In this document: positions 26,475 through 38,500 of the stretch, piece by piece
Position numbering within the stretch: the first letter of the stretch is position 1
Layout: each line of letters begins with the position of its first letter
DNA from: Luscinia megarhynchos
Taxonomy: Eukaryota; Chordata; Aves; Passeriformes; Turdidae
Direction: 5' to 3'
Assembly: GCA_034336665.1 (NCBI GenBank)
Contig: CM067566.1
Span: 29,108,330 to 29,172,329, forward strand
DNA: 64,000 bases
The notes under the pieces: model-generated
The model's input: the letters and a program-made list of their open reading frames with translations, nothing else
What the model was told of the DNA's origin: nothing
Databases searched by the model: none
Program-made: the position numbers and the translations under genes

Positions 26475-29400
26475 GTTAGTAATGAAGTTTACTGCCAAAA
26501 GAAGTAACCTGAAAACAACCTATGTTATCTTAGGAAACGTTGCCTTTAACATGTGTGCTGTTTGAGTTTTAAGAACTATGGTATGCAGTTTGTTTACATT
26601 ACAGCATTATTCTGTCTTTGGTAAAGTAAAAATTCAGTGTTAATATATAGAAGATGCAGTTATATTTTCCTTCCCAGTCTGACTAGAAGGTGTTTCTGCT
26701 TTTGAATGATAAAATTTACTTTGGTTTTTCCCTTTTATACATCTTACAATTCTGTTACAGGTGCTGCTGCCTAATTTTACGATTTATTATTGAAATATAT
26801 TACTTTAAATATTTCAAGCCATTAGGAGTTTTGTGAAAGTCTTGGACACCACATGAACTTTTAGGACACTTGCAGTAAAATAATGTATTGGCTGTGCATG
26901 TGTGCATACACATGCAAATCATAGACTATACCTAGTTTTGCTTTATCTCTGAATTATTTTACTTTCATATATTATTTCACAAGATATTACTTTCATGTAT
27001 TACTGTGCAAGATCTAATAAATGCAATACTGCAATTTTTAATAAGGCTACATGTACTTAAAAATAAAAAAATTCATAAACTTTTACAGGTTTTTCAGGAA
27101 AATTGAGGTTGAAGAAAGATGCTAAATTAATCTGTATTAACCACTATATATATTTATACTTTCCCATTTTCAATATGTTACAAACTTATTGGAGTACTTT
27201 ATCTTTAATTGGTATGCTGTTTAAAATGTTTAACTACTGCATCTAAAGTTAATAGTATATTATATAATATTAGCTCAACAGAATAGTTTTAAGCAAAATA
27301 TCTTTATTTATTTTGGCTTCGTGAATCATTAAGCATAAATCTCAATAACAGTACTAAAACTTTCAGAGGTTTTGTATTGGTTTATAGCATTTTGCTTTCC
27401 ATATGAGATTTTTATGGTTTTTTATTGGAATTTTTAATGGAAAATTTTGTGGGAAGAGTTAGATGGCAACTGCAGCAAAACTTTGGATTTTCCCATGTGT
27501 TGCTTGGGTTTAATGTGTACAAACTTAAGCTATGTATGAGACAAATTAAAATTTTATTTTAATGGAAATAAAATTATTGACACATGATGTAAGTTATCTT
27601 TTTTTGCTACAATATCCACATATTTTTTTGAATTTTGTGTGGGATAGGAGGTTAGGTTAGATTATTTTTACATAAAAAATACTTTGCAGAAATAGTAGAT
27701 TTTATATGAAAATCTTCACAGTCACTTTTTATGACTGTGAAGCAGTCAAAAAAAGTTTAAATATTAATATAATTTTTTCAGATAGAGACTTTGTACCTTG
27801 CATTGTGTTTTTAGTTACAATTTTTTTATACCAAGCATTGCCTGACAGAAGAGATAACAACAGATGACGATTAAATGTTCCTGATCATCCACCAGATCAA
27901 AGAGCTGGCATGAATTGTAAGGCTGAACTCATCTTCTTGGACTGGCATTCAGATGTGTAGTGGACAAGCAGTAAATGATCTGGTTTACAATTGGCCAGGA
28001 GAGGCTGAAATTAAGATAATTTCATCAGCAGATACTGTAGACAAAAAAAATTAACCAAGACAATAAAGAACAAAAGGGATTGGAAAAATACCTGCTTTGT
28101 ACTTTGACAAATACTGGGAAAGTCCATCAGACATAAGAACGTTTTGTTTTGTTCTTTTCTCACCTGTTATATATATATCTGTCAATCTCCTTTCCTGTCT
28201 AAATTAAGTCCTATTCTCCTGCCTCTATCTGTGTTGAAGGTGGTTGAAGGGGTAAAATTAAACTGTAGTGCGGATGGCTTAGCAGTTCTCTCTAGGAATT
28301 CATTCAAGGAAGGAGGAGGTTTCCGTAAGGGCTGGTCATTGGTCCTCAAGTCTAAGGCAGTTGAATTGAGACCTGCCTTTTTTGGAGGACCATTGGAGGC
28401 GTATTCCGTGTTTATAGCGTAACCTGTAGCTAAAATAAAACTTAGTCCAGAGAGAGACAAGTGCAGTGACCCAGCATATGCAGGGACAAAGAGCTTCCAC
28501 CTCAGTTGTATGCAGCAGAGGGAATGTGCCAATGTCAGTAACAAATAGACTTCACAAGTGTTTGCTTGTGACAAAGTGAAACCTGCTTTGCTTGTGACGA
28601 AGCACTCTCCGTAAAGCAGACTTCAAAGTGGAGCCTAGCACAGGTTGGAATGAATGCAGGAGAGATTCATCAGGTTGTGTCTGCTCCACACCTTAATTAG
28701 AAATAATTGCATACCGTGGGTGAGTTCAATGGCATTTTCCTTTGTGGTTTCTTATCACTCATTGCCTGTGTTTAAACTCTGTATAAAATCCGGATTCAAT
28801 CTTTGTTTAAACTGTATGAACAATGCAGCCCACCCTGACTGGTGGTCCTTGCTGGCTACATGCCTAATACTGCTGTTCATTGCAAGTATCCAACTCTGCT
28901 CCAAGAAAAGTAGGACAGGTGCACCAGAGGTGCCTCAATAGCATTCACCTCCTTCTTGATTGATTACCCCCTTGATAAAGGAGGTAATTATCAAAAACCC
29001 CCTTTCCCAAGCTGTCAAGTGGGCCTTCCCAGGAAGGCTCAGACCAGAGCCAGTGCTCCTCAGCTGTGCAGGATGTTCAGCAGGGGCCCAGGTCAGCACT
29101 GTCAGAGCTCACAGCCAAGTAGAGGCCACAGTCGTGTGCTAGGATGAAGCAGGGTTAGGCTGCAGCAGGAAAAGGAGGAAGAAAAAAGGAAATACTGAAA
29201 CTTGCTAGTAAAAACGTAGGAGAGATCATTTTTAATGTGTTCACTTACCCTACTTCATGTTCTTCTCTGTCATAACGGTCAAGAGACAAAAAAACTGCTA
29301 TTTGTCCAAACTCAGGAATAAGATCTGTGAGCCTGCACGAAATAGACCCTTTATAAGTGCATGGTGGTGGTCAGTATAAGCTTGTCTAGGACAATGCTGC

Positions 29401-31643
29401 CACCAAAAGGCACACCCAGCTGTTACCTTCTTTGCTTCTGTAGGTTTGTATTTTAGCATGAGATGTGCTCTGCCTCTGTGTTCTGATAAAACTGCTTGTG
29501 AGTCAGCACACGTCAGCAGTGAGCCATTGCTCAGGCTGTTCTCGTGCAGGAGTAATGCATTAAAGGATCCGCTTTACAAGGGACACCTCAGGAAAACATT
29601 ACATTACACTTGTCAGTTATTTCTGAAGACACTTGTGACCTCATACCTATGTCATTTGGTCCTGTATGAAGCCAAATAGTTTCGTAAGCTCATCAGTTCT
29701 TCCTGCTGCACTGTCTTATCATGTACGAAGTCTTGGAATGTCTCAGCCAAATCTGAAAGGGGCCATGCCTGAGGTACAGTGCTGCACTTGGCAGGCAGCA
29801 ACAGAAGTTGGGAAGCAGAGTTCAGGCAGTTTTTGCTATGAGTTTAGGAATGCTAAGTATAGGAAACTGTGAAAGATGTGCTGGATTCCAGTGGTTGTTG
29901 TAAAAGGATGTGTTTGTCAAGTCCGTGTTACGATGGATATACTTAAAAAGAGAAGTTTGCCATGTACAAGGTGGGTTTTTTTCTCTCTACAGACATGAAG
30001 TTTGTATCTTGAACTTTGTCTTTGGTTGTGCTCTAGTCTCTAAAGCCTAAAGAAGAAAGGCTGGGTTTCTGTCAGAAGAGGTGTCTTTTACTGGCACATG
30101 GCTAGCAAGAACTAGCCTCCTTCCTCTCTCCAAGAAGCAGAAATCAGAAGCAGAAAATCTCCTCCTATTTTGTCATAAGGATTCCTTCTCAGCAGAGAAA
30201 ACCATAATATCCAGAGATATTAGCATATAATAGCAGTGATAATCATGCTAGCAGAGATAACCATAATATACTATCACTTACTGGTCACTGAAGTAAATGG
30301 CTGTACAATTTTCAGGACTTCTTGTCCCAAATGTCAGAGAAGCAAAATAATCTGACATGCTGTTTGAATAAAAAGAGTTTTGGAAATTCCTTAGTGGTCT
30401 GAGAACAAGATTTGCTAGAGTATTTTTTCCTGTTAATGAATTACTAAATGACATATTACCTGGGGGAAGAGAGAAATAATTTCTTAAAAATGTTGTGTTT
30501 CTGCAATATTGAATTTGCTGAGGTGAATGGCATGGAGTCACATGAGCATTGCTGCCTGTCACATGGGCTGCAGACTAATAAGCATACTAATATAACATCT
30601 TAAGTGGTTGCTACAGCTTCAGAGCTGTCATTAGGAAAAAAAATAAAGTGGCCTCAGAATATTTGTGTAAGTACAGCCCAGGAAAAGTAAACCTGGGTAT
30701 GTGGGAGTGGAGTGCCTCAGGCTTAAAGAAAGGCTGCTTTTCCTGAAAAGCTCAGGAGACACAGCAGGGGATTTTGCCTGAGCAGTTCAGTGCTAATTCC
30801 CTTAGAAGATTCTGTGGATCTCTGCCGACATGAATATCATCTGAGTTTTGTAACTGGTGAAATCTTCATAGTGGGTGAGTCTGCGTACCATGAGCAGATT
30901 CTTGTCCCTGGGAGGCTGCTGTGCTGAAAGGACTGGCTAATTGCAGCAGAGCTTTGGAAGCTTGCCTGTCAGCCTTCTCCCACTGTCCTGGGCCGCCTAT
31001 AACCTTTCTAAGGGGACTAAGCATCACTGTCCACAGCTATACAATTCCATTCACTACCCTTTGTCAAATTCCCTTTACTTAAAAGGAAATGGAGACCTTT
31101 TTTCTTAAAGATGCTCTTTGAAGGCAGAAGTGGCATGTTTGAGTGTAGTTGGGGAGCTGTTACAGCAACAGGGCGAAAATGTTCTTTCTCAGGCGATTTT
31201 TTTTTTCTCCCCAAGCAATTTTGTATTGGAATGGCAGAGTTCCTGATACTCTCTGCCTCTGAATCTCTGTTTTAGGATCAAACACTGTTAATTGAGCTAT
31301 CCATCTTCATATGAAGTCACCGCTGTTAGTGGATTGAGTAGAAATGTCCTTTACTGTTTGAAGAAAGTGATACAGACTAGGAAGGAATAAATCAGCAGAA
31401 TATCTTCATCTAAATGAAATAGATTTTCAGTTCCCGGGAGGGTTCCATTTAACAATTCATGAGCAGAACACAGATATTTATGGTATGAGTTGCAAATATG
31501 AACATCAGTTTGGGAAGATGCAGATCATATCGCTTGATTCTTACCAAACTCTTAGTCATCAACAAGACAATTCAAATAAATACATAAAGACAGAACTTGT
31601 ACATTAATGTTGCCTCTTTAAAATATTATAAATATATAACAGC

Positions 31644-31680
31644 ATATTATATATATACATATATATATATATAAATACAT
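31644..31680. repeat. (AT)n microsatellite
   Basis: An alternating AT run, interrupted by a C, lies about 460 bp upstream of the first SLC7A2 coding exon. Confidence 0.75.
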
Positions 31681-32139
31681 AATAGGAAATTCTAAAGACA
31701 AAAGCTATGTATTTGAAGACAAAAGAACATTGATTTGGGGCTGTCAGAATAATGTATTTTAAACTTTTGCTGTTTATAGTCTTAGTTATAAATCCCCAAA
31801 CCCCTTATTTATGTTGGTGTTGATTTCTTAAAAGACTCTATGATACATGAGATAATGGGCTGTTTATGTTTTAGAAGTGGTTAAGAAGTGGCCATTAGCA
31901 GATAATTAGGAACTATTTCTTCTTTTTTATGCAATTTAATAAACCTGAAGATAATCGATCTCTTTCCCTGGAGACATAAGTGCTACATATAAAATTAGAA
32001 ATAGTGTATCCCTAATTTGTTTCCTGGGGAAAGAGCACACGCCATCTTATTTAATGTCACAAAACAGTGTGAATATCTTAGTTAACAGATGTGATTAAAG
32101 TTCTTAATGCAAATACTTTTTCCTATTGTTTTTCACCAG

Positions 32140-32576
32140 AGTCTACACTACTTTTTGCATAGCGGAGTAAGTTCCTTCATTTCAGAGCTCCACATCCACC
32201 ATGTTGCCCTGTGGACCAGCTCTGTCCTTTATTCGGTGTCTGGTGCGGAAGAAGAACATCGGTGGCGAAAGTCTCGAGGACACCAAGCTGTGCCGATGCT
32301 TATCCACACTGGACCTTATAGCCCTGGGAGTAGGAAGTACCCTTGGTGCTGGTGTTTATGTCCTTGCTGGAGAAGTAGCCAAATCTGATTCTGGACCTAG
32401 CATCGTTGTTTCTTTCCTCATTGCTGCCCTTGCATCAGTGATGGCAGGTCTCTGCTACGCCGAGTTTGGTGCTCGTGTTCCCAAGACTGGTTCTGCATAT
32501 TTGTACACCTACGTTACAGTAGGTGAACTGTGGGCTTTCATCACTGGCTGGAACCTCGTTTTATCCTATATTATAG
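32140..32576 (+). CDS. SLC7A2: SLC7A2 first coding exon (residues 1-125, CDS from 32201)
   Basis: The exon begins after a strong pyrimidine-rich acceptor ending at 32,139 and carries 61 bases of 5' UTR before the ATG. A second AG at 32,184-32,185 could serve as an alternative acceptor and would change only the UTR. It encodes the cytoplasmic N-terminus and three membrane segments (about residues 35-57, 65-90 and 104-126). These include the highly conserved stretch [15 protein letters not shown] and the GELWAF motif with E109. The donor is GTACGC at 32,577, leaving one base of the next codon. Confidence 0.96.
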
Positions 32577-35500
32577 GTACGCATAAGAACAAGCACTGTC
32601 CCAGGGGTTTCTGAGAGAGCAGATAAAAGATGCAGACTTAGGGCTGTTTTTCTTCACTGTCTCTATGTTTAGCTACTATTTCTTTTTAGTCCTGCTGAGA
32701 TGAAATGATCAAAATAATTTCATTACGTTGTTTTCTTTCTTCAATGGTGCATCACCATTGCAAACAGGGGTTTTGCAAGATATTTTTGTAACAATGTGAC
32801 GTATGAACCACATACCTTATATGAAGATTGTGTCAGACAATTCAGTGATGATGCACAAAAAGAAAAAGGATTTATTTGCCATCATTGGTCAGCAAAATAA
32901 TTTCAGTAAAATCAATACGGATTTTTTTTTCTGAATATACACAGCCAGGACATTTGCAGGGACTACACTCTAGTATCTTACAGGAAAGTCATGGTGTTTA
33001 AGTACTAACTTGCTTCTATATCCTTGTGCTAATTAAGTGCTGTCCTATCAGGTAATCCCATAAAATACAAAATTTGACCAGATCTGAATAAAATCAATGC
33101 TTTTGTGGCAGATAGTCGAAATAGCTATTCAGTACTTCAGCAGAAATAACATTTTTGGATTTAAAAATTATTTCTCCCAGAGGAATGTGTTCCAAACTTC
33201 CATTATATTACGCGTACAAGCATGCCTAGCTTTAGATGTGTACCTACAGGATGGTTACTCAAATCATTACAAAACTGATGTTCCTCAGTATTGTATTAAA
33301 ATGTATTTAATGAGAGGAGAGTTATACAAATAGGATTGTATTTATCCATGCACTCTTTACCACAGGAGAGTATTGATTTTAAATACAGACTCTAGTAACA
33401 TACATCTTGCTAGTAATTTTTTTTTGCTTTACTTACAGTAGGTAGGCAAACTTTCCTTCCTGTTCTTTCTTAAAGTGCTTTCTTACACTACTTTTTATTG
33501 TTTAATATATGTCATATTGTAATTCTAGAAATAAGCTTCTACCAGGATCAGGCATAAATGACACAGAAATAAGGTCTGCAATATTTTGGGAATAAACGAG
33601 TCAAAAGTTTATATACTTTGGTTCTAGAAAACTTGTTACCATTTAACAAGCAAAATTCTTAAACATTAAAATTCTTCAGCAGAACAAACATCAGAGGCTC
33701 TCCTTTTTAAAATACAAGTAGCACTAGGCTTAGTTTTGTTGCTTTTTTGGTAAAAGTATCTCTATCCCACTTTATGGATGTAAAAGTCTAAACATGCATG
33801 TGTTTTATGAAGGTACTTCAAGTGTAGCAAGAGCCTGGAGTGGCACCTTTGATGAACTTCTTGGAAAACGGATTGGTCATTTCTTCAGTGCCTACTTCAA
33901 AATGAATTACTCGGGGCTAGCAGAATATCCTGACTTCTTCGCTGTGTTCCTTATATTACTTTTATCAGGTAAGACAATATATGGCTTAATTTATGGTGAC
34001 TGTGACGTTTTACAGTTAGAAATCCTAAATTGTAGAGTTTTGCACCAGAAATACCTTAAGGAAGTTCAGAGGCACATTTTGTACTGGCACAATGGCTCTG
34101 TGAATTAAATCTATGTAATCAAATTTTAACATGCACCCTCTTCTCTTGAAACTGAGACATGAACTAATCACTTGTCAGTACTTTTTTATAAAACCCATGA
34201 TACAGATTGATGGTAAAGGGAGAATTACACAGTTCCCTGTGTTTTCATGCCTTTATCACCAATAAATGCTTTCAGAGTGACCTGGAAATTAAGCACTGTT
34301 GTTTGGTGATGTGGTCTTCTTCAGTTTTATATATTGTGCATGTAGAGGGCATTTGTAAGGGGGTTTTTCCATCTAAACTGTTCACTTATTTGGTGTATAA
34401 TAACATTCCCCTTTTTTAAGTCTTCAGTTGTTTATCCTAGAGTTTGTCTGACCTAAAGGGCACCCCAAGGTACTTATATGGATCAACAGACCAGTTTGAA
34501 ACCTGAGTAAACCTTTCCTGTCTACTCTTCCAAGTCCCGTTTCTGTCTTTACTCATGTATCATGCTTTTAAGTTACAAACACTGACACTAGCTAGATACA
34601 TGCTATTTGAGGGATCAGAGAGCTCAAAAATACTGCAATTTATTTCCATGTTTGCATTTAATATTTATTTACGACATTGAAATTTTCCTACTGCTACTGG
34701 GAGTGAAGGAAGCAGGAAATGTATTCTAAAGTGTGCAGTTCATTTTCAGGCAACTAGAAGCATTTTAATATTCAGTAGAGGTCTTACCCATATCTCATAT
34801 ACTTGTCATATTCAGTCTCTGGATTAAACTAAAGCAAGAGCTTTTCTTCTCTGGAAAGTGCAACTAAATTATATGTATATAACCTGTTCTCTGGTTCTCT
34901 TGTTATAAGTGGTTTGGTTTTTTTTACACAGGAAAACATTCTTGTTCTATCTACTGCTAGTATGATTGACCAGTGCATCTGAAGATTTATTAGGTCTCTG
35001 TACATAAAAGAACGGCTTCCTATACTTAGGAAGATCTGGGTGTTGACTTGACTAGGTTTAGTCCAGCATCCTGCCACGTTTGTGGCTCAGAGTTGCCTAT
35101 AGGACCAGTTCAGACCCTTATGTCCTCAGAAGGTCTGGGAATAAATGTGGAATAGAACTGAAGCAGACCTTTTACCTCTTCCAAATAAAGAAGGAAAAAA
35201 TAACACACTGAAAAGCAGGGCATTGAAACTCCACAAACCAAACTATACAGTCCTAGTTTAGATGCTGACATCTTCTATATTTTCTCCACTGCCATTCTGC
35301 TTCAGAACATAAGAGTTAGAGGTTCTTGGAAAAAAAGGGGAAATGTTTCCCCTGTTGTTCATCACTGCTCCTGAGTTTTAATTTGTCTTCTGTCTTTTCA
35401 TCCCTACCATCATTCCTTCTTCACTCCTTTCACATTTGTGCTGCAAATTGCCTCTCCAGGTGTCTGTGGTAAGAAGCCAAACCCTCAGTGACTGAACTGG

Positions 35501-38500
35501 GTGGAATTCCTGACTGCTGAAAGGAGGGGCAGTGGGGATGGCTGTGTAGGCTGAGCATGACACAGTAATTGGATTGTGAGCTGTGTAAAGCTGAATCATA
35601 GGAGTAGCAGGTGATGTTTTACAGAAAACGTTATGTGCTAAGCACAAGGGAAAGTACACAGAAGTCTAGAGTTTGGGGTTTTTTTGTTTTGTTTGTGGGG
35701 GTTTTTGTTTGTTTGTTTGTTTAGGCTATTTTTTGTTTGCTTGATTTTTGGGGTGTTTGGGAATTTTTTGAGTGAATTTTTTTGTTGTTGTTCTGGTTTT
35801 TTTTCTTTCTTTTTTATAATGAAAGGACTTTAAAAATACACGTACTGTGATTCACACTACATTAGACTGATTGAGACACTGCCTTTTGGGGAAGAACTGA
35901 GCTGAAGAAAGCATACATCTATTTCAATAAAAATGTCATTGGTGAAGAAAACCTGAGCAGCTCATAAGATAATTTCTGTGTTCTCGATAAGACAGCAAAT
36001 ATCTCATTAATGGAGTCAGAAACTTTTTAGACTTCGTTTTGAGAGGCTTAAAATTTTCAGACTTAATCTCTAAATAATGAGGGAAAGTATGTATGTGCAA
36101 AGGACCTGTGAAAACTTTCCAATTGTATTTAATTTTTTCCTGATCTGCTCACTGCCTGTTCCATTAAACTGCTAACACTTTAAAACTTACAATTGTTAAA
36201 AATCTAATAATAAAATAGAATCCCAATGGAATAGCTTTCGAGATTGTTTAAATGCTCTACTCTGTAATCTAAAGCCATGTATATTTTGCATGTGACTGTT
36301 TTCTAGAATCTCTATGTATTAGTGTTACAAAAAGAAGGCATGCATTTCTTTTAAAGCTTTTAATAATGAACTAGGAAATGGGACTTACTCTGATGGATGT
36401 GCCCTGAAAAATGTAGAGTCAATCAGTTACACTGTTAATTTAATAATTGTGCTTCTTTTCTTAATCTAACAAATAATTCTTCTGTAAGGAATATATTCTA
36501 CCAATCTGTTTTTACAAAGCATAGAATTCTTGTAGCTACTTTTACTCCATGGCATAAAACAGAGATATGGCTTGGCATCTCGGAGAAGTAAAAGTAGCCA
36601 TTGCCAAAAACACTTTTAAATACTTAAAGAAGAAGCTTTCTCTTTTGTGGTTTCCAGTATATTTGCCTGATGTCATGCTGTTAAATAGTCTAGCAAGTCT
36701 GTGATAATGCTTTTTTTAAAATTTGGTGATGCTTTTTCAGTATTATTCGCAGTAATTGCATATATATATATGTACATATATACAAACATATATACATATA
36801 TATACATATGTATACACAAACACACCTTCTTTTACATGTATCCCTTCTTTAAAATGCCATTTTATTAGTACAATGGACCATTCACATCTATAAAATATTT
36901 TTATTTTACAGGTCTTTTATCTTTTGGAGTAAAAGAGTCTGCATGGGTGAATAAAATTTTCACTGCTATTAACATCTTGGTCCTACTCTTCGTTATGATT
37001 TCTGGTTTTGTGAAAGGTGAAGTTGACAACTGGAAGATAAGTGAAGAATATCTCAGAAACCTTACTGCAATAACAGAGTAATTTTTAAAAATCTATTTAT
37101 TTGCTCATATTCCAAGAAGTTTTCTCTTACACATGCTTTATTATAATAAACACTATTAGTGTTTTAATATGTTTTATCACAAACTTCAAAGCAAGTAAGA
37201 TAGTTACTTGATTCAGATGTTCTTCCTTTTGCTGCTATTTTTCTCTTTCTTACAAGTTTAGACATAAAAATGTCACCTCATGCAGTTTTTAAAGCAGACC
37301 TCTGTCATGATGAGAACACTTACACATTTTTTTCAGAGTTCTAGGGTAGGAGGGTGCATGTAGTTGGCCTACCAATAATGGGGAAAAAGTTATCTTTCTG
37401 CTGTATTTTTGTTCTTTATAGGAACCGCTCATCCTATGAAAATGTGACAAGTATGTATGGGAGTGGTGGCTTTATGCCATACGGTTTCACAGGAACATTG
37501 GCTGGTGCTGCAACCTGTTTTTATGCTTTTGTTGGATTTGACTGCATTGCAACAACTGGTACAGTATTTATATGTGTGTATATATGTTTAACATGGGGAG
37601 AGTTTTGCAAAAAAACCCCAAAGAACCACAAACAATATAATAATCTGTCTACTCTTCTTACCTTGCTTTCTTCCAAACCTCTTTCAGTCAATGTAGAATA
37701 AGTCTAAGTTCCGGAACGTGGCTGTCTTTCTGGGAAGAAGGAGGAGGTTCTGTTTATTTTATTCCTGTTCTAAAGAAATGACTGTTACTTTCTAAGTCTG
37801 GAAAGTGCTTAGTATACAACTTTTCTGCTCAAATAATGTTAGTCACCTGCTCACTTTTACAGTTCTCTGAGATAAGATGTTTTTCCTAATGGCTGATAGG
37901 AAATGAGTATGTTGAGTACATTGAAAGTGTAGGTGAATAACTGAAAATTATAGGCTTGAAGTACCTTGAATATACAATGTATTTTATGATCTTTAATTTA
38001 CCACTCTTTTAATGTTATTTTTTACAACAAAATACACGATTCTGTTCTGTGTGTCTCAGTTGATTTTACTCAGGTTTTTAAAACTTCTATTACAGATATG
38101 ATCCCCATGACTTGGATTAACAAGTGATTTGATGCTATGTCTTAAAGCTGAAGGAGAAAATTAGTACAAATTTTTGGTGGGATGTTTTCTTTTCCTTTTT
38201 TTCAGGAGAAGAAGTCAAGAATCCTCAGAAAGCCATACCCATAGGAATTGTAGTGTCCCTACTTGTCTGCTTCATGGCTTATTTTGGGGTTTCAGCTGCA
38301 CTGACACTTATGATGCCATACTATCTGCTAGATGAGAAAAGTCCTCTGCCAGTAGCATTTGAATATGTTGGATGGGGTCCTGCTAAATACCTTGTAGCAG
38401 TGGGATCCCTCTGTGCTTTGTCTACAAGGTAAAGACATTGAAATACTAATTCTATTGCCAAAAGCTGATAGATAATATACTACATTTATATGTATGTTCA

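Larger units (their letters stand above)
258..32139 (+). other. SLC7A2: SLC7A2 intron 1 (about 31.9 kb), no protein gene seen
   Basis: This stretch is AT-rich and holds no exon I can recognise on either strand. Open frames of 60 to 140 codons are scattered through it, but none resembles a known protein or has splice sites that extend it. It contains three CR1 remnants (2,222-2,338 minus; 12,272-12,412 minus; 24,820-25,022 plus). It also holds an 81-bp direct repeat (9,916-9,996 and 12,032-12,112), simple repeats near 13.46, 13.97, 21.65 and 31.64 kb, and a GC-rich patch near 26.2-26.36 kb that may be an internal promoter. Otherwise I see nothing definite in it. Confidence 0.6.
33969..36911 (+). 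other. SLC7A2: SLC7A2 intron between coding exons 2 and 3
   Basis: A 2,943-bp intron. It holds a T/G-rich low-complexity tract at 35,671-35,818 and an (AT/GT)n microsatellite at 36,759-36,826, about 85 bp before the next exon. Nothing else was recognised. Confidence 0.85.

Noticed and set aside
28182..28574. 130-codon minus-strand open frame in intron 1
   Set aside because: The translation looks random, with no start context or promoter on that strand.
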